Shown one piece after another: positions 6,917-13,446 of a stretch of 15,984 nucleotides of DNA. The DNA is taken from the NCBI GenBank assembly GCA_041627475.1, contig JBFKQZ010000045.1:1-15984 (forward strand). The letters are read 5' to 3'. Source of the stretch: JBFGFG01 sp041627475. Its GTDB lineage: Bacteria > Actinomycetota > Nitriliruptoria > Nitriliruptorales > Nitriliruptoraceae. The translations under genes and the position numbers were made by a program. A model generated the notes under the pieces. That model had not been told where the DNA came from. It saw nothing but the letters and a program-made list of their open reading frames with translations, and did no database searches. Every line of letters begins with the position of its first letter. Positions within the stretch are counted from its first letter, which is position 1.

Positions 6917-8962
6917 ATGACACGCAGACGGACATGGAAGCTCGCCGTGGTCGGCACCACGGTCGGCCTGCTCGGCGCGGGGGCACTGGTCCCGGCGAGC
7001 GCCTCGGACCCGGGCCAGGTGGGGCGGTTCTCCGACCCGTTCGCCGAGCCGGTCATCTACGACTTCGGCTACGACGAGGACGGCAACAAGGTCCGGGCCG
7101 GCGAACCGACGACGACGGACGAACCATGCATCCCCTCGCCCCGTGAGGACGACGGTGACCGGGTCGTCTGCAAGCCGGCGGCGGGCTCGCTCGCGCTGCT
7201 GCCCGACGGTCGGGTCCTCTACTGGAGCGCCCTCGAGGCGACCGAGAACGTCGAACTCGGAGCGGTGCCGGAGTTCGGGCTCGTGGCGGAGAACGACCAG
7301 TCGCGGGTCCTCACGATCAATCGTGACGACCCGGCGGCGAGCACGTGGGAGCTGCCCTTCCCGAACGGTGGCGGCGCCACCAACGAGAGCAAGCCGCTGC
7401 TCGACGGCTCGTTCATCGACCAGGGCGGCGAGACCAACGCCGACGGGGCCCTCTTCGGCGCGGACCAGGTGTTCCTCGCGGACGGCCGGCTGCTCGCTGC
7501 CTCTGGGACGGACTACTACAACGAGTTCGGCGCGATCGAGCTCGAGGGCCTGCGAGCGTCGCGGACCTTCGACCACGAGACGATGACATGGACCGCCACG
7601 GGTGACCTGAACATCGGTCGCTGGTACCCGACGCTGGTCACGCTCGCGAACGGCGACGTGCTGACGTTCTCGGGTGTGACCAAGCTGATCAAGCCGGTCT
7701 ACGGCGACGAGTCGCCCACCGACTCGGGCACGAACGTGCTGCAGGCGGAGGTCTTCGACTACGGGTCGGAGCAGTGGACGCAGCTCGACGACAGCGCGAA
7801 CCGCTCGCTGCCGCTGTACCCCCGGATGCGCCTCCTTCCCAACGGTGAGGTGTTCTACGACACCGCCGGACAGACCTGGGACCCGGCCGGCTACTCGTAC
7901 TCGGAGGCGGTGTGGAACATCGCGGCGTCCTTCGACCCGGCCACCCAGACCTGGAACGAGTTCGGCATCCCGGGCGCGGACGGCACCACGGGTGTCGACC
8001 TCGCCTACCGCGGCTCGGGCTCCACGGTGATGCTGCCGCTGCGACCCGACGAGGACGGCGAGTACCGCACGGTCGAGCTGCTCAACTCCGGTGGCCACCC
8101 CGGCACGTCCCCGGGGACCTACGTCGGCCAGGCATTCAGCCGGATCACGTCCGTCACGATCGGTGAGGACGGCACCGCGGACGTCGCGTGGCGCTCGGCG
8201 GGCGACCTGAACCAGACCCGGTGGTACGGCCACTCCACGCTGCTGCCGACGGGCCAGGTCTTCCTCACCAGCGGCGCGGACGTCGACCACGTGATCGCAC
8301 CGGGGTCGGAACGGGCGCGCACCGTCCCCGAGCTCTTCGACCCGGTGACCGAGACCTGGACGCCGGTCGCCGAGCAGGGCCAGGAGCGGACCTACCACAA
8401 CTCCGCGATGCTGCTGCCGGACGCGACGGTGCTGGTCGGCGGCCACAACCCGATCCCGACGGCCTACGGCTCGCACCGGACGATCCCCGGCAACGCCCCC
8501 AACGAGGGACGTGACCCGAGCTTCGAGATCTGGGAGCCCCCCTACCTGCACTGGGGCATCCCGCAGCCCGAGATCACCGTGGAGCGCGAGACAGCGGCCC
8601 TCGGCGACACCCTGCAGGTGGAGCTCGACAACATCACCGCTGCCGACGTGGACAGCGTCGTCCTGGTCCGCCACCGGGCCGAGACGCACCTGATCGACGG
8701 CGACCAGCGCACGGTCGAGCTTGCGTTCGAGGCACCGAGCGACAACGCCGGCGTCGTGAAGGCCGTGCTGCCGAGCAGCGGGCACGTGCTCCCGCCCGGC
8801 CCGTACATGGTCTTCGTCAACCGCACGTCGGACAGGGGACCGATCCCCTCGGTCGCGGACTTCGTCCGGGTCGAGATCGGGGTCACCGGCGACCTCGTCG
8901 GCACCGCGACGGTCGAGCAGTCGACCACCGACGAGCTGCTGTCGATGATCGGTGCCTCCTGA
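6917..8962 (+). CDS. Secreted galactose oxidase/glyoxal oxidase-like protein lacking the cofactor Cys
   Basis: A 681-residue protein of the copper radical oxidase (AA5-like) fold: signal peptide 1-29 (RRR then hydrophobic, cleaved after PASA), Kelch-type propeller with PDGRVLYW, LADGRLL, LPNGEVFY and LLPDATVLVGG repeats, then the C-terminal early-set domain (DUF1929). Compared with Fusarium galactose oxidase, Y272 matches Y237 (GRWYPTL), Y495-H496 match Y493-H494 (RTYHNSA), and H581 matches H591 (ETHLIDGDQR). The residue matching C228, which crosslinks to Y272 to make the radical cofactor, is Gly181 (ALFGADQ against MFCPG), and stacking W290 is not evident either. Normal members oxidise alcohols or aldehydes and release H2O2; this one may have altered or no such activity. 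The ATG at 6917 is chosen because it directly opens the signal peptide, with GGAGG 10 bases upstream; an upstream GTG/ATG frame adds 31 unlike residues. Confidence 0.9.
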   Translation: MTRRRTWKLAVVGTTVGLLGAGALVPASASDPGQVGRFSDPFAEPVIYDFGYDEDGNKVRAGEPTTTDEPCIPSPREDDGDRVVCKPAAGSLALLPDGRVLYWSALEATENVELGAVPEFGLVAENDQSRVLTINRDDPAASTWELPFPNGGGATNESKPLLDGSFIDQGGETNADGALFGADQVFLADGRLLAASGTDYYNEFGAIELEGLRASRTFDHETMTWTATGDLNIGRWYPTLVTLANGDVLTFSGVTKLIKPVYGDESPTDSGTNVLQAEVFDYGSEQWTQLDDSANRSLPLYPRMRLLPNGEVFYDTAGQTWDPAGYSYSEAVWNIAASFDPATQTWNEFGIPGADGTTGVDLAYRGSGSTVMLPLRPDEDGEYRTVELLNSGGHPGTSPGTYVGQAFSRITSVTIGEDGTADVAWRSAGDLNQTRWYGHSTLLPTGQVFLTSGADVDHVIAPGSERARTVPELFDPVTETWTPVAEQGQERTYHNSAMLLPDATVLVGGHNPIPTAYGSHRTIPGNAPNEGRDPSFEIWEPPYLHWGIPQPEITVERETAALGDTLQVELDNITAADVDSVVLVRHRAETHLIDGDQRTVELAFEAPSDNAGVVKAVLPSSGHVLPPGPYMVFVNRTSDRGPIPSVADFVRVEIGVTGDLVGTATVEQSTTDELLSMIGAS

Positions 8963-8980
8963 CCGCCGGCCTCCAGCACG

Positions 8981-9009
8981 ACGAGCCCCGCTCCCCCGGC
9001 GGGGCTCGT
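8981..9009 (+). terminator. Hairpin terminator after the copper-oxidase gene
   Basis: ACGAGCCCCGC and GCGGGGCTCGT form a perfect 11-bp stem around a 7-base loop, starting 18 bases after the stop of the copper-oxidase gene. No T-run follows. The rest of the gap to msrA (9010-9103) shows no clear feature beyond the msrA ribosome-binding site. Confidence 0.75.
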
Positions 9010-9103
9010 CCCATGACATCGCCGTGAACCCCTCCGCACGGTCGGAACGGACGCCACGGCGGACGGCGTTGCATGGTTCGCTGGCGGTTGCGAAAGGACC
9101 ACC

Positions 9104-9805
9104 ATGTTCGGCCTGTTCAAGTCCCCCACGATGATCGAGCCCGACGAGGCGCTGCCCGGCCGGGACGAGCCGATGCAGATCTCCGGCGTGCACCAGGTGC
9201 TGGGCACCGACATGCAGCCGCCCTTCCCCGACGACACCGAGACCCTCGTCGTCGCCATGGGCTGCTACTGGGGTGCGGAGCGCTTCTACTGGCAGCAGGA
9301 GGGTGTGCACACCACCGCCGTCGGGTTCGCCGCGGGCTTCACGCCCAACCCGACGTACCGGGAGTCGTGCACCGGCCAGACCGGTTCGACCGAGGCCGTC
9401 CTGGTCGTCTACCGACCCGCCGAGGTCTCCATCGAGCAGCTGCTGAAGCTGTTCTGGGAGAACCACGACCCGACCACGCCGAACCGGCAGGGCAACGACG
9501 TCGGCACGCAGTACCGCTCGGGCATCTACTGGACGACCGACGAGCAGCGCGACGCGGTGCTCGCCTCGCGTGATCGCTACCAGCGCGCCCTGCACGAGGC
9601 CGGCTACGGCGACATCGTCACCGAGCTGGCGCCCCTCGCCGAGGCCGGCGACGGGAAGTTCTACTACGCCGAGGAGGAGCACCAGCAGTACCTCCACAAG
9701 CACCCCAACGGGTACTGCAACCACGGCTTCTGCCAGGTGGGCTACGACGCCGAGGCCCATGGACAGGGCGGTGACGCCGCACGGGCGGAGCTCCCCGACG
9801 CGTGA
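9104..9805 (+). CDS. msrA: Peptide methionine (S)-S-oxide reductase MsrA
   Basis: A 233-residue MsrA, which reduces the S-epimer of methionine sulfoxide in proteins using thioredoxin. The catalytic motif is GCYWGAE with nucleophile C54; the family usually has GCFWGAE, so Phe to Tyr is a mild variation. TAVGFAAGFTPNPTYRESCTGQTGSTE, ENHDPTTPNRQGNDVGTQYRSGIY and FYYAEEEHQQYL are standard MsrA blocks. Candidate resolving cysteines are C205 and C210 in GYCNHGFCQ, similar in place to those of E. coli MsrA. The N-terminal extension also resembles the longer E. coli type. The ATG follows AAAGGA by 6 bases. It is a monocistronic gene set off by the hairpin upstream, standing just after an oxidase family that generates H2O2. 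Confidence 0.96.
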   Translation: MFGLFKSPTMIEPDEALPGRDEPMQISGVHQVLGTDMQPPFPDDTETLVVAMGCYWGAERFYWQQEGVHTTAVGFAAGFTPNPTYRESCTGQTGSTEAVLVVYRPAEVSIEQLLKLFWENHDPTTPNRQGNDVGTQYRSGIYWTTDEQRDAVLASRDRYQRALHEAGYGDIVTELAPLAEAGDGKFYYAEEEHQQYLHKHPNGYCNHGFCQVGYDAEAHGQGGDAARAELPDA

Positions 9806-9838
9806 TCCGGCGGCCGCGCGCGTCGTAGGCTCCGGGCC

Positions 9839-10564
9839 ATGAAGCCGTTCCTGCTGCTCGCCACCCGTGGCGTCGACCTCGTCGCCGACGAGGAGTACGC
9901 CGCCATGCTGCGCTACACCGAGCTCGACGAGGGCGACCTGCGCCGGGTGCGCCTCGAGCAGGCGCCGCTGGACCCGCTCGACCTCGACGACTGGTCGGGG
10001 ATCATCCTCGGCGGCGGCCCGTACACCGTCTCCGACGTCGTGAAGTCACCCGTGCAGGAGCGGGTCGAGGCCGACCTCGCCGAGCTCCTCGTCGAGGTGG
10101 TGGACCGGGACTACCCGTTCCTCGGTGCCTGCTACGGCATCGGCACGCTGGGGACGGCGGTCGGCGCCGTCGTGGACCACACGTACGGCGAGCCGGTCGG
10201 GCCGATGGAGATCGAGCTCACCGAGGCCGGCCGCGCCGACCAGCTGTTCGGCCACCTGCCGGACCGCTTCGACTCGCTGCTCGGCCACAAGGAGGCCATC
10301 AGCCGACTGCCCGACCACGCGGTGCACCTGGCGTCGTCGGCGAGCTGCCCGGTCCAGGCCTTCCGGGTCGGCGCGAACGTCTACGCGACCCAGTTCCACC
10401 CGGAACTCGACGTCGAGGGCATCGAGGCGCGTGTCGAGGTCTACAAGCACGCCGGCTACTTCCCGGCCGACGAGGCGGACGCGGTCCTGGCGCGGGCCAG
10501 GACGATCGTGGTGGAGCACCCGCCCACGATCCTGCGACGGTTCGTCGAGCTGTTCGCGAGGTGA
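9839..10564 (+). CDS. Class I glutamine amidotransferase (GMP synthase amidotransferase-like)
   Basis: A 241-residue stand-alone class I (triad) glutamine amidotransferase domain. The oxyanion-hole stretch is GIILGGGPYTVSD (54-66), the nucleophile C98 sits in FLGACYGIGTLG, and the His/Glu pair is H187/E189 in ATQFHPELD. Such proteins hydrolyse glutamine and pass ammonia to a partner, or act on gamma-glutamyl compounds; free-standing members like this are often annotated as GMP-synthase-like without a known acceptor, and no synthase partner is present here. The ATG at 9839 starts directly in the core fold (KPFLLLATRG). Only 33 bases separate it from msrA, so the two may be co-transcribed. It ends 2 bases from the end of convergent acyP. 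Confidence 0.9.
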   Translation: MKPFLLLATRGVDLVADEEYAAMLRYTELDEGDLRRVRLEQAPLDPLDLDDWSGIILGGGPYTVSDVVKSPVQERVEADLAELLVEVVDRDYPFLGACYGIGTLGTAVGAVVDHTYGEPVGPMEIELTEAGRADQLFGHLPDRFDSLLGHKEAISRLPDHAVHLASSASCPVQAFRVGANVYATQFHPELDVEGIEARVEVYKHAGYFPADEADAVLARARTIVVEHPPTILRRFVELFAR

Positions 10565-10566
10565 GC

Positions 10567-10830
10567 TCAGTGCCGGACGCGGAAGCCCTGGTGCCCCTCG
10601 TCGTCGACCTCCGTCGTGTCCACCGCGGTGACGTGGGCGCCGTCCGGCCCGCCGCTGCGGATCCAGCCCAGCAGCTGCGCCGCCCCCTCCCCCTCGAGGT
10701 GCGCGGTGACGGTGCCCCCGGGGTCGTTGCGCACCCAGCCGGTGACACCGAGGCGCTGCGCGAGGTCGCGGGTCGAGGCGCGGAAGAACACGCCCTGCAC
10801 GCGGCCGTGGACGACGACGCGGGTGGCCAT
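10567..10830 (-). CDS. acyP: Acylphosphatase
   Basis: An 87-residue acylphosphatase of full length, a small cytoplasmic enzyme that hydrolyses carboxyl-phosphate bonds such as in acetyl phosphate or carbamoyl phosphate. Both signature blocks are present: GRVQGVFFRAST with phosphate-binding R17, and GWVRNDPGGTV with catalytic N35. The start ATG has GGAG four bases upstream. The gene is convergent with the glutamine amidotransferase gene (2-base gap at a GAGCTC palindrome, no visible terminator) and divergent from modA, with 60 bases between their starts. No functional link to either neighbour is evident. Confidence 0.95.
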   Translation of the reverse strand: MATRVVVHGRVQGVFFRASTRDLAQRLGVTGWVRNDPGGTVTAHLEGEGAAQLLGWIRSGGPDGAHVTAVDTTEVDDEGHQGFRVRH

Positions 10831-10890
10831 GGCACTCCTCGGGCGTGGCGGACCAGATCGCGGGCACGAAGTCTAGGGGCGGTCGGCACG

Positions 10891-11595
10891 ATGCTCCTCC
10901 TGCTCGTGCTCGCTGGGTGCTCGACAGCCAGCGACGAGGCCGTGACGGTCTCGGCGGCAGCCTCCCTCGCCGACGCCTTCGCCGAGGTCGCCGACGCCGC
11001 AGAGACGGCGACACCCGGTCTGGAGGTCGAGCTCAACGTGGCTGGCAGCGCCACCCTCGTCGAGCAGCTGCTCGGTGGCGCGCCGGTCGACGTGCTCGCG
11101 ACGGCGGACGAGGCCTCGATGGCCCGTGCCGTCGACGCCGGGGCGGTCAGCGCACCGACCGCCTTCGCGACGAACCAGCTCGTCGTGGCCTGGCCCGCCG
11201 ATGGACCGACGCGCGCCGCCGATGACCTCGCCGACCCCACCCTGCTCGTGGGCCTGTGCGCACCGCAGGTGCCGTGCGGTGCAGCGGCCCGCACCGCCCT
11301 GGACGCTCTCGGGGTCAGCCCTGCGCCGGACACCGAGGATGGCGACGTCCGCACGCTGCTCGGACGCCTGGCGCAGGGCGAGCTCGATGTCGGCGTCGTC
11401 TACGCCACCGACCTCGCCGCGAGCGACGGGGCCGTGAGCGGCACGCCGCTGGCCGACGCGACGACCACGCTCGTCGTGGCCACGACGCCCAGCGCCGCGC
11501 CCGGCGCGGCCGCCTTCGTCGAGTTCCTGCGCTCACCGGCCGGCGCGGCCATCCTCCGGACCCACGGGTTCGGGGTCGTCGAGGAGGCAGCGTGA
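10891..11595 (+). CDS. modA: Molybdate ABC transporter substrate-binding lipoprotein ModA
   Basis: A 234-residue periplasmic-type binding protein. The lipobox LAGC puts the lipidated Cys at residue 10. The oxyanion-binding segments of ModA follow: VSAAASLADAF, NVAGSATLVEQL, DVLATADEASM and VGVVYATDLAA near the C-terminal lobe, plus GLCAPQVPCGAAA with a Cys pair common in actinobacterial ModA. It captures molybdate (and usually tungstate) for ModBC. The ATG at 10891 leaves a very short signal peptide with no positive residue before the hydrophobic run; the upstream in-frame codons would encode a suitable Arg-rich stretch, but the nearest possible start there is a GTG at 10807 inside acyP. The stop overlaps the modB start by 4 bases. 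Confidence 0.92.
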   Translation: MLLLLVLAGCSTASDEAVTVSAAASLADAFAEVADAAETATPGLEVELNVAGSATLVEQLLGGAPVDVLATADEASMARAVDAGAVSAPTAFATNQLVVAWPADGPTRAADDLADPTLLVGLCAPQVPCGAAARTALDALGVSPAPDTEDGDVRTLLGRLAQGELDVGVVYATDLAASDGAVSGTPLADATTTLVVATTPSAAPGAAAFVEFLRSPAGAAILRTHGFGVVEEAA

Positions 11596-12380
11596 GGGCC
11601 GGCACAACGCCACCACGGCCGCTGGTGCTCCTGGCGGTCGTCGCTGCCACGCTCGTCGTGCTGCCGGTGGTCGGGCTTCTCGCCGACGTCCCGTGGAGCC
11701 GACTGCCCGAGGTGCTGCGCAGCGAGGCGGCGCTCGACGCCCTGCGCCTGTCGCTGATGACCTCGGTCGCCGCGACGGTCGTGGCAGCCCTGCTGGGGCT
11801 GCCCCTCGCCCTGCTGCTGGCCCGCGTGCAGTTCCGCGGACGTCGGGTCCTGCGAGGCCTCGTCCTGCTCCCGTTGGTCCTGCCGCCCGTCGTCGCCGGC
11901 GCCGCCCTGCTGTCGGTCCTCGGGCGACAGGGTCTGCTCGGCGCCCCACTCGAGCGTGCGACCGGCCTCGTGCTCCCCTTCTCGACCGCAGGCGCCGTGC
12001 TGGCCATGACCTTCGTCGCGATGCCGTTCCTCGTCATCACGGTCGAGGGCGCACTCCGCGGGGCCGACGGGCGCGTCGAGGGCGCGGCCGCCTCGCTCGG
12101 TGCCGGACCGTGGACGGTCCTGCGCCGCATCACCCTCCCGGGCATCCGCAGTTCGCTGGTCGCCGGCCTGGCCCTCACGTGGGCACGGGCCCTCGGCGAG
12201 TTCGGCGCCACGATCACGTTCGCCGGCAGCCTCCAGGGCCGCACGCGCACGCTGCCACTCGCCGTCTTCGTCGCCCTCGAGGCCGACCGCGACCTCGCCG
12301 TCGGCCTCAGCCTCGTCCTGGTGCTCGTCAGCCTCGCCGTGGTCGTCGGCCTGCGTGACCACTGGTGGAACACCCCGTGA
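11592..12380 (+). CDS. modB: Molybdate ABC transporter permease ModB
   Basis: A 262-residue inner-membrane permease with about five or six hydrophobic helices. The EAA loop that docks on the ATPase is clear: EGAAASLGAGPWTVLRRITLPG, followed by RALGEFGATITFAG, the usual ModB/CysTW-type signature. LLPLVLPPVVAGAALL is also typical of ModB. It forms the channel for molybdate delivered by ModA, energised by ModC. The start is the GTG at 11592-11594 in a GTGA overlap with the modA stop; GGAGG lies six bases upstream. Its own stop overlaps the modC start in the same way. Confidence 0.95.
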   Translation: MRAGTTPPRPLVLLAVVAATLVVLPVVGLLADVPWSRLPEVLRSEAALDALRLSLMTSVAATVVAALLGLPLALLLARVQFRGRRVLRGLVLLPLVLPPVVAGAALLSVLGRQGLLGAPLERATGLVLPFSTAGAVLAMTFVAMPFLVITVEGALRGADGRVEGAAASLGAGPWTVLRRITLPGIRSSLVAGLALTWARALGEFGATITFAGSLQGRTRTLPLAVFVALEADRDLAVGLSLVLVLVSLAVVVGLRDHWWNTP

Positions 12381-13444
12381 ACGGGCTCCACGCCGAGGTC
12401 GAGGTCCGCCGTGGCGGCCTGGTGCTCGACCTCGTCCTCGACGCACCCGCGGGGGCCACGACGGTCGTCCTCGGGCCCAACGGCGCAGGCAAGTCCACCC
12501 TCCTGCTGGCGATCGCCGGGCTGCTCCCGCTGCAGCGCGGCCGCGTCGCGCTCGGCGACACCGTCCTGGAGGACACGGCGCAGGGCCTCGCCGTGCCGCC
12601 GTCGGACCGCCACCTCGGTGTCGTCTTCCAGGGTGGCCTGCTCTTCGACCACCTCACGGTCGCCGAGAACGTGGCCTTCGGACCGCGCGCGACGGGCACG
12701 GGGCGGGCCGCGGCGGACGAGCTGGCGCGGTCGTGGCTCGCGCGGCTGGACGCCGCCGAGCTCGCCGACCGGCGCCCCGCGGCGCTCTCGGGCGGGCAGG
12801 CGCAACGTGTCGCCCTGGCCCGGGCGCTGGCGACAGACCCCGCGTGCCTGTTGCTGGACGAGCCGTTCTCGGCGCTCGACGTCGGGGGGCGTGCACGCCT
12901 GCGTCGGGTGCTGACCGACGTGCTCGCGGACTTCCCCGGGCCCCGGGTGCTCGTGACCCACGACCCGACCGAGGCGTCCCTGCTCGGCGACGTGCTGCAC
13001 GTCGTGGAGCACGGACGGACCAGCCAGCGCGGCGCGATGGACGAGCTGCGGCTGCGCCCCGCGACGCCGTACGTGGCCGACCTGGTCGGGACGAACCTGC
13101 TGCCGGGCCGAGCGGCCGACGGGGTCGTGACGACGGCCGGCCGCGGGTTCGTCGTCGCGGACCGCCACGCCCGCGGTCCCGTCCTGCTGACCGTCCCGCC
13201 GCGTGCCGTGTCCCTGTACCGCACGGCCCCGGAGGGCAGCCCGCGCAACGTCTGGGCGACGTCGGTCGACCGCGTCGAGCACGGCGACGACCGCGTCCGG
13301 GTGCTGCTGGGGGCGCCGGTGCCCCTGACGGTCGAGGTCACACCCGCAGCGGCCGACGCCCTCGGCCTCGCTCCCGGTGCGGCGGTGCACGCCGCCCTGA
13401 AGGCCACCGAGATCATCGTGACGGAGGACGCTCAGCCCAGCTGA
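12377..13444 (+). CDS. modC: Molybdate ABC transporter ATPase ModC
   Basis: A 355-residue ABC ATPase of full ModC length. Walker A is GPNGAGKST (33-41), the Q-loop VVFQGG (Q85), the signature LSGGQAQRVALARAL (from 137), Walker B CLLLDEPFSALD (D161, E162) and the switch His H195 in VTHD. A C-terminal TOBE/Mop-like domain (about 287-350) carries VEVTPAAADALGLAPGAAVHAALKATEIIV, the part that in ModC can bind molybdate and regulate transport. The GTG at 12377 overlaps the modB TGA by 4 bases and has GGTGG 8 bases upstream; a GTG four codons earlier is possible. Its last 13 bases overlap the end of the convergent histidine kinase gene. Confidence 0.95.
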   Translation: MNGLHAEVEVRRGGLVLDLVLDAPAGATTVVLGPNGAGKSTLLLAIAGLLPLQRGRVALGDTVLEDTAQGLAVPPSDRHLGVVFQGGLLFDHLTVAENVAFGPRATGTGRAAADELARSWLARLDAAELADRRPAALSGGQAQRVALARALATDPACLLLDEPFSALDVGGRARLRRVLTDVLADFPGPRVLVTHDPTEASLLGDVLHVVEHGRTSQRGAMDELRLRPATPYVADLVGTNLLPGRAADGVVTTAGRGFVVADRHARGPVLLTVPPRAVSLYRTAPEGSPRNVWATSVDRVEHGDDRVRVLLGAPVPLTVEVTPAAADALGLAPGAAVHAALKATEIIVTEDAQPS

Positions 13445-13446
13445 GC
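13430..13446. terminator. Small hairpin at the overlapping ends of modC and the kinase gene
   Basis: GCTCAG and CTGAGC pair around CCCAG, and the two stop codons of the convergent genes lie within the stem arms (TCA at 13432-13434, TGA at 13442-13444). GGAGG and CCTCC flank it, which could extend the structure imperfectly. It may serve both genes as a weak bidirectional terminator. Confidence 0.4.

Noticed and set aside
6821..9760. A 979-codon open frame on the minus strand opposite the oxidase and msrA genes
   Set aside because: It spans two clear genes and the gap and terminator between them, and its product resembles no family. It is an antisense artefact.
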